This document shows positions 1-8,900 of a stretch of DNA of 64,000 nt, piece by piece. The translations under genes were made by a program, and so were the position numbers. The notes beneath the pieces were generated by a model. That model was not told where the DNA came from. It searched no databases and was given only the letters and a program-made list of their open reading frames with translations. Source of the DNA: Streptomyces fodineus (GTDB taxonomy: Bacteria > Actinomycetota > Actinomycetes > Streptomycetales > Streptomycetaceae); NCBI RefSeq assembly GCF_001735805.1, contig NZ_CP017248.1, forward strand, positions 8,618,001 to 8,682,000, in the 5' to 3' direction. The number at the start of each line of letters is the position of its first letter. Position 1 is the stretch's first letter.

Positions 1-416
1 TGTTCGGCTGGATGTCCACCGCGCGGGTGATCTGGTCCGTCTCGACCTCGCTACGCGAACGGGACTACGTGAAGGCGGCCGAGTTCATGGGAGTCGGTCC
101 ACTGCGGATCATCTTCCGCCACATCATCCCCAACCTCGGCTCCCTGCTGATCGTCAATCTGACGCTCGGAGTCGTGGCGACCGTGCTCAGTGAAACCGCA
201 CTTTCGTTCCTCGGGTTCGGCGTCCAGACCCCGGACGTCTCTCTCGGCACGATGCTCGCGGACGGCGCGAGCACCGTCACGAGCGCCCCCTGGCTCTTCG
301 CCTTCCCCGCCGGGCTGGTCGTTCTGCTCACCGTGTCGATGACCTTCATCGGCGACGGCTTGCGCGACGCCCTCGACCCCACGTCGGTGACCGGTTCGGC
401 AGGAGGCCGACGATGA
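1..416 (+). CDS. ABC transporter permease, DppC/OppC family (5' end outside window)
   Basis: C-terminal 138 or so residues of an inner-membrane permease of the peptide/nickel ABC importer family. The reading frame is open from the first bases, so the gene starts upstream of the window. The segment around residues 15-40 (RERDYVKAAEFMG, then RIIFRHIIPN) is the family's EAA loop, which contacts the ATPase subunits. It is followed by membrane segments and the usual SFLGFG and GDGLRDALDP ends. The stop overlaps the next start (ATGA at 413-416), so it is translationally coupled to the ATPase gene. A DppB-type partner permease probably lies upstream. Confidence 0.93.
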   Translation, partial: FGWMSTARVIWSVSTSLRERDYVKAAEFMGVGPLRIIFRHIIPNLGSLLIVNLTLGVVATVLSETALSFLGFGVQTPDVSLGTMLADGASTVTSAPWLFAFPAGLVVLLTVSMTFIGDGLRDALDPTSVTGSAGGRR

Positions 417-2497
417 CCCTCGCGACCCCGCTGCCCGCACCGGCGCCACCCACCGACGCCGTACCCGTCCTCTCTGTGCGGGACCTGCGGATCTCCTTCC
501 CCTCCGAGGCGGGCACCGTCGAGGCGGTGCGCGGCGTGGGCTTCGACCTGCTGCCCGGCCGGACCCTCTGCATCGTCGGCGAATCCGGCTCGGGCAAGTC
601 GGCCACCGCGATGGGCATCATGGGTCTGCTGCCACCCACCGCCGACCTGCGCGGCAAGGTGCTGCTCGGCGGACAGGACCTCATCGGCCTCGACGACCGG
701 GCGCTGTCGAAGATCCGAGGCAACTCCGTCGGCATGATCTTCCAGGACCCCTTGTCCGCCCTCACACCGATCTTCTCGGTGGGCAGGCTGCTCTCCGACG
801 CCCTGCGGGTCCATCAGGACCTGACGAAGCGGGCGGCCTGGGAACAAGCCGTGCAACTGCTCGATCTCGTCGGCATCCCCGACCCGCGCGGCCGGGCCGC
901 CGCCTTCCCGCACGAGTTCTCCGGCGGCATGCGCCAGCGCGTGGTCATCGCCATGGCCATCGCCAACAGGCCGTCCGTGCTCGTGGCCGACGAACCCACC
1001 ACCGCACTCGACGTCACCGTGCAGGCCCAGATCCTCGACGTGCTGCGGCTGGCCCAGCAGGAGACCGGTGCCGGTCTCGTCCTGATCACGCACGATCTCG
1101 GAGTCGTCGCGGGCCACGCGGACGATGTCGCCGTCATGTACGCGGGCCGGTTCGTGGAACACGCGGGCGTCGAGGAACTCTTCCGTCGGCCGACGATGCC
1201 GTACACCGCGCGGCTGCTGGCCGCCGTGCCGACCGTGGACGGCGGAGCCCGCCGTCCACTGGTCCCGATCGGTGGGGAGCCACCCGCCCTGGTGGGCCTC
1301 CCGGACGGCTGCCCCTTCGCACCCCGCTGTGCCATCGCCCTCGACGCGTGCCGCTCCGACGAACCGGAGCTGCGCCATGTCACCGGGCACGGACACGTGG
1401 CCTGCCTGCGCGCCGCCGAGATCGCCGACGGATCCCTGGACCCAGCGGGTGATGCCGCGCCTGCCGGCCGACCGGCGCCCTCGCGTCGTGCCGAGGCCGG
1501 CGGGGTGGTGCTCCGTGTCGAGGACCTCGTCAAGACCTATCCGATCACCAAGGGCGCCCTCCTCAAGCGCCGGATCGGCACGCTGCACGCCGTCAACCAG
1601 GTCAGCTTCGAACTGCGCGCCGGCGAAACGCTCGGACTGGTGGGTGAGTCCGGCAGCGGCAAGACCACGACCCTGATGGAGATCCTCCGGCTCACACGGC
1701 CCGAAGGCGGCCGGATCGAGATCTCCGGCACCGACGTCGCCACGGTCGCGTCCGGCGCACGCGCACGCGAGCTGCGGCAGGACGTACAGATCGTCATGCA
1801 GGACCCCCTGGGGGCTCTGGACCCCCGCATGCCCGTCTTCCACCTGCTGGCCGAGCCCCTGCGGGCGATCGGGCGTGACCGCGAGTCGATCCGCGCACGC
1901 GTCCACGAACTGCTCACCCTGGTCGGCCTGGACGACTCGGTCGCCGACCGCTTCCCGGCCGCGCTCTCCGGAGGCCAACGCCAACGGATCGGTATCGCCC
2001 GTGCCCTGGCGACCGAGCCGAAGCTGCTCGCGCTCGACGAGCCGCTCTCCGCCCTGGACGTCTCGGTACAGGCCGGGGTGATCAACCTGCTGGCGCGGCT
2101 CAAGCGGGAACTCGGACTCGCCTACCTCGTGGTCGCCCACGATCTGGCCGTAGTCCGGTACATCTCCGACCGCATCGCGGTGATGTACCTGGGGCACATC
2201 GTCGAGACCGGCGACACCGAGGCGATCTTCTCCGACCCGAAGCACCCCTACACCCGTGCGCTGCTGTCGGCGATCCCGGTACCCGACCCCGAGCGGGAAC
2301 GCACCCGCGAACGCGTCGTGCTGGAGGGCGAGCAGCCGAACGCCGCCCAAATGCCTGCGGGATGTGTCTTCGTCGACCGCTGCCCGCTGTACCGCCTCGC
2401 CGACGAGGAGCTGCGGCACCGCTGTCGCACGGAGCCTCCCGTGCCGACTTCTGCGGCTGGGCTCCCCGGCCATCAGTACGCCTGCCACGGCGTCTGA
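413..2497 (+). CDS. Fused double ATP-binding protein of a peptide/nickel ABC importer (DppD-DppF fusion)
   Basis: A 694-residue protein with two complete ABC domains that drives import by the preceding permease. Domain 1 (about residues 15-270) has Walker A GESGSGKS, signature FSGGMRQR and Walker B VLVADEPTT. It ends in the Cys-containing oligopeptide C-terminal region (CPFAPRC). Domain 2 (about 365-620) has GESGSGKTT, LSGGQRQR and LLALDEPLSALD, and ends with a second Cys-rich segment (CVFVDRCPL). Fusion of the two ATPases is common in actinobacteria; enterobacteria encode them separately. ATG overlaps the permease stop, with AGGAGG about 6 bases upstream. The substrate cannot be read from the sequence; peptides, nickel or opines are all possible. 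Confidence 0.95.
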   Translation: MTLATPLPAPAPPTDAVPVLSVRDLRISFPSEAGTVEAVRGVGFDLLPGRTLCIVGESGSGKSATAMGIMGLLPPTADLRGKVLLGGQDLIGLDDRALSKIRGNSVGMIFQDPLSALTPIFSVGRLLSDALRVHQDLTKRAAWEQAVQLLDLVGIPDPRGRAAAFPHEFSGGMRQRVVIAMAIANRPSVLVADEPTTALDVTVQAQILDVLRLAQQETGAGLVLITHDLGVVAGHADDVAVMYAGRFVEHAGVEELFRRPTMPYTARLLAAVPTVDGGARRPLVPIGGEPPALVGLPDGCPFAPRCAIALDACRSDEPELRHVTGHGHVACLRAAEIADGSLDPAGDAAPAGRPAPSRRAEAGGVVLRVEDLVKTYPITKGALLKRRIGTLHAVNQVSFELRAGETLGLVGESGSGKTTTLMEILRLTRPEGGRIEISGTDVATVASGARARELRQDVQIVMQDPLGALDPRMPVFHLLAEPLRAIGRDRESIRARVHELLTLVGLDDSVADRFPAALSGGQRQRIGIARALATEPKLLALDEPLSALDVSVQAGVINLLARLKRELGLAYLVVAHDLAVVRYISDRIAVMYLGHIVETGDTEAIFSDPKHPYTRALLSAIPVPDPERERTRERVVLEGEQPNAAQMPAGCVFVDRCPLYRLADEELRHRCRTEPPVPTSAAGLPGHQYACHGV

Positions 2498-2549
2498 ACA
2501 CCGGCCTTGGCGATGTTGTCCCTCACCGAGCTCTAAGGAACCTTCCATC

Positions 2550-4232
2550 ATGCGCACGAGACTGGCCCTGCCCGTCGCTCTGATCGCTGCCGTCTCCGTC
2601 ACCGCCACCGCGTGCCAGTCCTCATCAGGGAAGGACTCCGCGCAGTCGGACGCGAAGAACGCCCCCTCGGCCGCATCGTCCGTCGCCGACTACAACCCCA
2701 CGCCGTACGACCGGATCAAGGAGGGAGGCACGTACACCACGGTCGGGACCTTCGACGACCAGGGCAACCCGTTCAACGTCAATGCCACGCTGACCGCGTC
2801 CCGCATCTGGGCCTGGTACAACGCGGACGCGATCACCTACTCGCCGACCGGTGAAGTGCAGTACAACCCGGACTACTTCAGCGATGTGAAGGTCTCCGTG
2901 GAAGGCGGGAACCAGAAGGTCACGCTCACCATCAACCCCAAGGCCGTCTTCAACGACGGCACCCCGATCGACTGGACCGCGATCAAGGCCACGTGGAAGG
3001 CCGACAACGGCTCCGACAAGGACTACGCCGCCTCCTCCACGGACGGCTACGACCAGATCACCTCGGTCGAGCAGGGCAGGAACGCCAAGCAGGCCGTGAT
3101 CACCTTCAGGGGAGTCAACCCTTCCTGGTCGAGCCTGTTCACCACCTTCCTGCATCCCAAGGCCGCAACGGTCGAGAACTTCAACAAGGCCTACGTCAAG
3201 AAGGCTCACCCGGAGTGGGGCGTGGGGCCGTACACCGTCGGCAAGTGGGACACCCACTCGGGCGACATCACGTTCGTCCGCAACCCGAAGTGGTGGGGCA
3301 GGAAGGGCAAGCTCGACCAGCGCGTCTACGTCAACCTGGAATCGACTGCGGCGATCAATGCCTTCAAGAACGGGCAACTGGACTACGTCTCCGCGGTCGA
3401 CGCCGAGTCCCTCAAACAGATCAAGGGGCTCCGAGGCACGGAGATCCGCAGTGGCGGAAGCCCCTTCGAGTACGCGCTCTACTTCAACACCAAGTCACCC
3501 GTCCTCGCCGACAAGGCCGTGCGCAAGGCCATCGAGGAGAGCATCGACCGCACGCAGATCGCGAAGATCCGGTTCCAGGGCCTGGACTACAAGGAGCCGC
3601 TGCCCGGCTCCGCCATCCTCTACAGTTTCCAGAAGGGCTACGAGGACAACCTCACAGCCGTGCTGAAGTACGCGCCGGGCGACGCCGGGAAGGCACTCGA
3701 CGCGGCGGGCTGGAAGCCCGGGGGCGACGGCGTACGGGTCAAGAACGGCAAGAAGCTCGAAGTCGGTTACACACTCCTCGGCGACGACCCGCTGGACAAG
3801 GCGACCGCCGGCGCCTTCGCGGCGATGCTGAAGTCGGTGGGCATCCGCCTCGACATCAGCAAGGCCGACGAGGCGGACTTCTCCAAGATCCTCAGTGACC
3901 GCAAGTTCGATCTGTTCCTGTCGGGAAACCGCTCGATGGACCCGTTCGGCGCCCGGTACCTGTGCGACTTCTACTGCTCCGACCGCGATTCCAACATCAC
4001 CGGTGCGGGTTCGCCCGTGCTGGACACGGAGATCCGTGCCACCGGCAAGATCGCCGACCTCGGCAGGCAGACCGCGGCGGCCAACCAGGTCGAGCGGAAG
4101 GCGCTCCAGGAGTACGCCTTCCTCCCGCTGTTCAGCGGCCCCTCGACCTACGGCGTGAAGAAGGGCCTCGCCAACGTCGGCGCGACCATCTTCTACAACC
4201 CGCTCCCGGAGACGGTGGGCTGGGAGAAGTGA
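2550..4232 (+). CDS. ABC transporter substrate-binding lipoprotein, SBP family 5
   Basis: Extracytoplasmic solute receptor of the same importer, about 560 residues, near the usual family length. The start is the ATG with AAGGAA at 2535-2540. An upstream in-frame extension has no signal sequence and overlaps the ATPase gene. The N-terminus MRTRLALPVA... is a lipoprotein signal ending at a lipobox Cys (TATACQSS, about residue 22). The mature part follows the DppA/OppA pattern, including GTYTTVGTFDDQGNPFN near the start, VGPYTVGKW mid-protein and AVRKAIEESIDR further on. The gene closes the operon permease-ATPase-SBP and is followed by a strong hairpin. Confidence 0.93.
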   Translation: MRTRLALPVALIAAVSVTATACQSSSGKDSAQSDAKNAPSAASSVADYNPTPYDRIKEGGTYTTVGTFDDQGNPFNVNATLTASRIWAWYNADAITYSPTGEVQYNPDYFSDVKVSVEGGNQKVTLTINPKAVFNDGTPIDWTAIKATWKADNGSDKDYAASSTDGYDQITSVEQGRNAKQAVITFRGVNPSWSSLFTTFLHPKAATVENFNKAYVKKAHPEWGVGPYTVGKWDTHSGDITFVRNPKWWGRKGKLDQRVYVNLESTAAINAFKNGQLDYVSAVDAESLKQIKGLRGTEIRSGGSPFEYALYFNTKSPVLADKAVRKAIEESIDRTQIAKIRFQGLDYKEPLPGSAILYSFQKGYEDNLTAVLKYAPGDAGKALDAAGWKPGGDGVRVKNGKKLEVGYTLLGDDPLDKATAGAFAAMLKSVGIRLDISKADEADFSKILSDRKFDLFLSGNRSMDPFGARYLCDFYCSDRDSNITGAGSPVLDTEIRATGKIADLGRQTAAANQVERKALQEYAFLPLFSGPSTYGVKKGLANVGATIFYNPLPETVGWEK

Positions 4233-4350
4233 CCACCCCGCAGGCCAGTGCCGTAGGACCTTCGGCACCCGCAGGACCAGCCCGCTGCACTGTCCTTCGA
4301 GCGCGATTTCACACCGGCATCCGAACCATCCGCCGCAGACGCCCTCCCGA

Positions 4351-4411
4351 CTGAGCCGGGCGGGGCCACGGGCTGCCGGCCGCCGTCACCGCGGCCGGCA
4401 GTCCGGCTCAG
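4351..4411. terminator. Compound hairpin between convergent genes
   Basis: Nested inverted repeat: outer arms CTGAGCCGG (4351-4359) and CCGGCTCAG (4403-4411), inner 11-bp arms 4373-4383 and 4391-4401 around a 7-base loop. It lies between the convergent ABC operon and the DUF1684 gene and overlaps the latter's stop codon. It is probably a bidirectional terminator, without a clear T-tract. Confidence 0.75.
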
Positions 4412-5232
4412 GACCCGCCGCGCTCGCGGGGGATCTTCAGACCCGCCTCGATCGCCACCGGCAGCCGGTTCTCGGCCGGTGGCAGCGGGCAGGTGGCCAG
4501 GTCCGTGTAGGCGCACGGCAGGTTCGCGGCACGGTTGAAGTCCAGGACGACCGTGCCGTCGGCTGCGGGCGGCGCGACGGCCAGGACCCGGTTGGCGGCG
4601 TAGGTGGTGACCCCGGAGGTCCCGTCGGTGAACAGCACCATCAGCCGGCCGGCACCATGTCCGGGGAACGCGGTCAGGGACAGCTGACGCCCGTTCAGCT
4701 CGAACTCGATCCTGCCCGGAGCGTCGTACACATGCTCAAGGCCCTCGACGGCCGCGCCCACGGTGGTCGGCCGCGGCTCGTCGAAGGGGACGTACCGGCC
4801 CGTCACCGACCAGCGCGGGTCGGGGGCGTAGGCGGGCGTTCCGGTGAAGGCGGCGCGCAGCGGCGCGTCCGGGTGCCGGGGGCGCACGATGTCATGGCCG
4901 CCCCGCTTGGCGACCTCGATGACGGCGTCTTTCCAGACCGCGTCGACGCCACTGCGCTCGGCAAGCACGCCGAAGCGGTGTTCACCCCGCACCGGCGTTC
5001 CGTCCACGACCAGTTCTTCGCCGTCGTCGAGATGTACGACGACCCCGTCGCGGCCGGTGTGCCACGTACCGGGCGCGTCGGGGAAACGCTGCGGCCGGTC
5101 GTCGAGCCAGTGCAGGCCGGTGATGGCCAGGAACCCGTGCGGGTCCGCGAGCCTCGCCTCCTGGGCGCGGTACCAGCCCAGCCAGTCATCGGTGAAAGCC
5201 TGCAGCTCTGTCGTGGTGACCTCGGTGGTCAT
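4408..5232 (-). CDS. DUF1684 family protein
   Basis: Cytosolic protein of about 274 residues matching the DUF1684 family. Features include the N-terminal FTDDWLGWYRAQEARL and HGFLAITGLHWL segments, a mid-region GRYVPFDEPR and the C-terminal LDFNRAANLPCAYTD segment typical of the family. Its biochemical role is unknown. The ATG at 5232 is preceded by AAGGAG at good distance; the frame could open 17 codons earlier but those residues look non-native. It is followed by an LLM oxidoreductase gene on the same strand about 80 bases upstream, so the two may share a transcript. Confidence 0.88.
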   Translation of the reverse strand: MTTEVTTTELQAFTDDWLGWYRAQEARLADPHGFLAITGLHWLDDRPQRFPDAPGTWHTGRDGVVVHLDDGEELVVDGTPVRGEHRFGVLAERSGVDAVWKDAVIEVAKRGGHDIVRPRHPDAPLRAAFTGTPAYAPDPRWSVTGRYVPFDEPRPTTVGAAVEGLEHVYDAPGRIEFELNGRQLSLTAFPGHGAGRLMVLFTDGTSGVTTYAANRVLAVAPPAADGTVVLDFNRAANLPCAYTDLATCPLPPAENRLPVAIEAGLKIPRERGGS

Positions 5233-5311
5233 GAGTTCTCCTTGGTCGAGCGAGGCTCGGCCTCGCACAGGGGGGTGGGGCATGTGCCGAGCCGGCGCCC
5301 GGTGGGTTCGC

Positions 5312-6235
5312 TCATCCGGCCAGTTCGCCGAGGAGTGCCCACGTGCGTCGGCGATCCGCCTCTCCCGCGATCTCGGTGCCCGAGAACACGACCTCGGTGG
5401 CGCCGGCGTCGCGGTAACGGCGTACTTCGGCTTCGACCGCCTTCTCGTTTCCGATCACGGCCACGTCGGCGGCCCGGCGGCCGCCGGAGAGTTCGATGAC
5501 CCGCGCGTAGGACGGGATCTGTTCGTAGAACGCGAGGCTGTCGGTGGCCTTCGCCCGCACCGAATCCACGTCGTCCCTCACCACCCCGGGCACCAGGGCC
5601 ACGATCCTGGGCGCCGGACGGCCGGCCGCCTCCGCCGCGGCGGTCAGTGCGGGGACGATGTGTTCCGCCAGGGCACGCGGGCCCGCCAGGTACGGCAGGA
5701 TCCCGTCCGCCAGTTCACCGCTGACCCTGAGCGCCTGCGGCCCCATCGCGGCGACCAGCACGGGGACGCCGCTCTCGGCGCCCGGTACCCGTGCCGGCAC
5801 CGGGGTGGTGGCGGTGAGCAGCTCACCGTGGAAGTCCGCCGTGCCGGTCTGTATCAACTGCCGTAACGCGGTGAGGAATTCCCGCAGACGGGCGATGGGG
5901 CGCTCGAAGGGCAGGCCGAAGCCGGTCTCCGTCAGCAGTTTGGTGCCCAGGGCCAGACCGAGGTGGTAGCGGCCGTGCGTCGCGGCCTGGGCGGTCTGGG
6001 CCTGGCTGGAGACGAGCAGTGGATGCCGTCCGAAGACGGGGATCGCGGAGGTGCCCACATGCAGTCCGGGTACCGCGCGCCCGACGATCGCGGCGAGCTG
6101 GGGTGAGTCCGCGCCGAAGGTCTGGCCGAACCAGGCCGACCGCAGACCGGCGGCCGCGGCCTCCTGGGCCAGCTGCACGCTGGCGTCGACCTGGTTCTGC
6201 GCGCCGGAGGCGTTGAGTGCTACTCCAACAGTCAT
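5312..6235 (-). CDS. LLM-class oxidoreductase, F420-dependent type
   Basis: Luciferase-like TIM-barrel protein of about 307 residues, probably using F420 or FMN to oxidise or reduce an unknown substrate. Seen: opening MTVGVALNASG, QLAQEAAAAGLRSAWFGQ, HGRYHLGLALGT, PVLVAAMGPQALR and GELADGILPYLAGPRALAEHIVPAL, all characteristic of actinobacterial F420-dependent LLM proteins. I chose the ATG at 6235 because family members start at this point; an ATG at 6301 would add 22 residues (MTDKKLSHTDW...), and no strong ribosome site separates the two. Its neighbour upstream on the opposite strand is a broken dioxygenase. Confidence 0.88.
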   Translation of the reverse strand: MTVGVALNASGAQNQVDASVQLAQEAAAAGLRSAWFGQTFGADSPQLAAIVGRAVPGLHVGTSAIPVFGRHPLLVSSQAQTAQAATHGRYHLGLALGTKLLTETGFGLPFERPIARLREFLTALRQLIQTGTADFHGELLTATTPVPARVPGAESGVPVLVAAMGPQALRVSGELADGILPYLAGPRALAEHIVPALTAAAEAAGRPAPRIVALVPGVVRDDVDSVRAKATDSLAFYEQIPSYARVIELSGGRRAADVAVIGNEKAVEAEVRRYRDAGATEVVFSGTEIAGEADRRRTWALLGELAG

Positions 6236-6435
6236 GCCAGCCAGAACGGGCGCCCGCCGGACCGCATTCCAGTCCGTGTGTGACAGCTTCTTGTCAGTCA
6301 TGTGTACGGGAGCCGTACCTCCCTGCCTCCGAAGCGCGGCATACCGGCGTCGACACGCGATCCACTCCGACATGCACAGACCGGCGAAGCCGAAGCACCG
6401 CCAGGCGGGGGAGTCCCGAGAGGTTCTCTGCCACG

Positions 6436-6951
6436 GCCGCCCGATCCGTCGGACGTTCCCGCAGGTCCGTCATCGCCACCCTGGGCGGTGCCACCCTCGG
6501 CGTGGCCGCGCCGGGTCTCGCCGCCACGCAGGCGACCGCCGCCACCGAGCACCAGGCCGCGGCCCGCCCGGCCGCCTGCGTCCTGACCCCCGAACAGACC
6601 GAGGGGCCGTACTACCTGGACCTGGAGACGGTCCGCAGGAACATCACAGAGGGGAAGGCGGGCGTTCCGCCGACCCTCCGCGTGACGATGGTCGACGCGG
6701 CGACCTGCGCCCCACTGCCCCAGACGGCGGTCGACATCTGGCACTGCGACGCCCTCGGGCGTCTACTCCGGTTATGTCGCCGGTGGTTCCACCCCGGACA
6801 CCACCTCTACGTCAAGACGCATGGGGGAGGCACCGTGTCCAACGGGACGTATCACGGCGGCCATGTGTCCCATAGGGGCCAGCTGTACTTCCCGGAGGCG
6901 TACAACACCAGGAGCACCGCCCTGTCGCCGTACCGAGCCGCCACGCCCTGA
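6436..6951 (+). pseudogene. Broken intradiol ring-cleavage dioxygenase-like gene
   Basis: Remnant of a secreted protein of the protocatechuate/catechol dioxygenase fold. Preserved are a Tat-like signal (SRRSVIATLGG), the entry motif TEGPYYLD, VDIWHCDA and a C-terminal GHVSHRGQLYFPE. After WHCDA one extra base (near 6751-6755) shifts the frame: the continuation SGVYSGYVAGGSTPDTT is read in another frame. Then most of the central metal-binding region, including the Tyr/His ligand segment, is missing before the original frame resumes at VKTHGGG. No plausible start with a ribosome site was found. Boundaries are approximate. Confidence 0.8.
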
Positions 6952-7092
6952 CGCACCTGGATGACGCGACAAGCCGGGCCTGCGCTTCCGCACCCAGATT
7001 GCACTGTGGGCAGCCGCACGGACCGAGGGCGGGTGCCCAGCCCGGCGGTGAGCACCTGGCCGGGGGTACTTGGATGTCGACGTCACGCCGCA

Positions 7093-7123
7093 GCGCGGGC
7101 CGGCGATCACTGCCGGCCCGCGC
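7093..7123 (-). terminator. Rho-independent-type hairpin after S53 peptidase gene
   Basis: Perfect 12-bp stem (7093-7104 with 7112-7123) and 7-base loop GATCACT, 29 bases past the peptidase stop. It is GC-rich with no T-tract, as is usual in Streptomyces. Confidence 0.8.
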
Positions 7124-7152
7124 TCTGTCGGTCGGTCGTCAGCCGCCGGTCG

Positions 7153-8784
7153 TCAGCCGAGCAGCTTGCTCGCCAGTGTCGCGGCGTTGTACGAGCCCCA
7201 GCCGGTGGTGAAGTCCCAGCCGGTGGCCGCGGAGTAGGCGCCGTTGCTGCCGCTGGTGATGTCGTGGAAGCCGGTGCCGCTCGCGGAGTAGAGGGCGGGG
7301 TTGGCGAAGCCGAGGTTGGCCTTGCCGGCCGCCGCGGCCTGCTGGTTGTAGAGGGCCGCGAAGGCCGCCCACTCGGGGGCCGCCGCGCTGGTGCCGCCCA
7401 CCGAGGACCAGGAACCCTGCGAGTAGATCGAGACACCGGGGCTGGGGTTGGCGTGGGCCGAGACGTCCGGCACCTGGCGGTAGCCACCGCCGGCGCTCTT
7501 CTGCACCGCCGTCTGCCAGCTGGGGATCTTGAAGACGGAGGACTTGCCGCCACCGCCTCCGGACCAGGCCACCTCCTTGCTCCAGGTGTTGGACGAGGTG
7601 ACGGTCAGCCTGGTGCCGCCGACGCCGGTGACGTACGGGTCGCTGGCCGGGTAGTCCACGGAGGTACCGCCGTCGCCCGCGTCGTCGGAGCCGCTGTCGC
7701 CGGAGGCCGCGTAGAAGCCGAGGCCCTGCGCGGCGCCGGCCTTGAAGACGGCGTCGACCGCGTTGATGCCCGAGGTGGTGCGGGCGCTCTCGGCGGCGCC
7801 CCAGCTGATCGAGGTGGTCGGGATGCCGCTGTCGACGATGGCCTGGTAGGTGTCGACCTCGCCGGCGTCGGAGTTGGGGCCCTCGAACACGGTGACGTTC
7901 GCCTTGGGGGCGATCGCGTGCAGGACCTCGATGTCCAGTTCGACCTCGACCTGTCCGTCGCCGAGCGCGCCGGAACCGCCGTCCACCTTCTGCACGGTCG
8001 GGGTGGGCGAACCCAGGCCGTAGTGGTTGTCGTACGTGGTGATGTTGGACTGCTGGAAGCCGTCGAACTCGAGCAGCGCGATCTTCTGGCCGCTGCCGGA
8101 GTACGTGCCGGAGACGTTGTAGCCGCCCTTGAGCTGGGCCGGGGTGTAGCCGCCGCCCGGGCCGTTGTGCGGGCTGACGGTGTGCGGCGTCGCCTGGTGG
8201 TGCAGCTGGACGCGGTTGTTGAGGCCCGCCACGTCGCTGACGAGTGAGGCGATGGCGGCAGGCAGCGTCGGCGCGCTGTCGTTGGCGTAGAAGGAACGCC
8301 CCGTCTTCGTGTCCTTCCAGGTCGACAGCTTGGTGCTGAATGCCTTCTGCAGCTGGGTGGCGGTACCACTGGCATCGACCAGCAGGTTGCCGGAGTGTAC
8401 GGTCCCGACTGTCAGACCCTGGGCTCGCAGGTAGTCCTTGAGCTGCTTGATCTCGGCGTCGGTCCGGCCGAAGCGGGCGGCGAACTGCCGCTTCGTCAGG
8501 TAGTGCCCGTACGAACTCGATCGCGGGTCACTGACCTTGGCGACAAAGGAGTCAAGTTCCCTGCCACCTCTGGGAGTCAGGCTGATCGCCACCGATATGC
8601 GTTTGCCGGCCGCGACCTTCCCGGTGCGGGTGGCGTTCTGCTTCAGGCCCGGCAAAACGTCTCCGGCGATGGCGGCACGGTTCGCGTGGGGCTGCGCGTC
8701 GTTCGCGGCATAGGCGGCGGGGACCACCGCGGTGATCAGGGCCGGCGCGGCGACCATACCGAGCAGTTTCAGACGTGACTTCAC
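7153..8784 (-). CDS. Secreted S53 (sedolisin/pro-kumamolisin) serine peptidase
   Basis: Extracellular acid-type endopeptidase of 543 residues. Order: signal peptide (VKSRLKLLGM to AAYAA), activation propeptide of about 150 residues (SLTPRGGRELDSFV, SYGHYLT..FAARFG, then FSTKLSTW), then the catalytic domain. The sedolisin Glu and Asp lie in EVELDIEV, the Asp of the oxyanion region in ASGDSGS, and the nucleophilic Ser in GGTSAAAPEW. A Ca-binding C-terminal end (DITSGSNG...GWD) is present. GTG at 8784 is chosen because GGAGG lies 7 bases upstream and the signal peptide begins there. The LAL regulator gene lies just upstream on the same strand. Extracellular protein degradation is inferred. Confidence 0.94.
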   Translation of the reverse strand: MKSRLKLLGMVAAPALITAVVPAAYAANDAQPHANRAAIAGDVLPGLKQNATRTGKVAAGKRISVAISLTPRGGRELDSFVAKVSDPRSSSYGHYLTKRQFAARFGRTDAEIKQLKDYLRAQGLTVGTVHSGNLLVDASGTATQLQKAFSTKLSTWKDTKTGRSFYANDSAPTLPAAIASLVSDVAGLNNRVQLHHQATPHTVSPHNGPGGGYTPAQLKGGYNVSGTYSGSGQKIALLEFDGFQQSNITTYDNHYGLGSPTPTVQKVDGGSGALGDGQVEVELDIEVLHAIAPKANVTVFEGPNSDAGEVDTYQAIVDSGIPTTSISWGAAESARTTSGINAVDAVFKAGAAQGLGFYAASGDSGSDDAGDGGTSVDYPASDPYVTGVGGTRLTVTSSNTWSKEVAWSGGGGGKSSVFKIPSWQTAVQKSAGGGYRQVPDVSAHANPSPGVSIYSQGSWSSVGGTSAAAPEWAAFAALYNQQAAAAGKANLGFANPALYSASGTGFHDITSGSNGAYSAATGWDFTTGWGSYNAATLASKLLG

Positions 8785-8900
8785 TGAAGTCCTCCGGGTG
8801 GTGGGGGAGTTGTTCCGGAAGCGGAACGACTTCACCGTAGAAAGGCCGGCCCCACCCCCATAAGCGGGGGAACCCTTGCTTCATGTGTTAACAACCGATG

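Noticed and set aside
65..2608. 847-codon open frame antisense to the ABC operon
   Set aside because: Shadow of the ABC genes caused by high GC; no family motifs, while the plus strand encodes complete ATPase domains.
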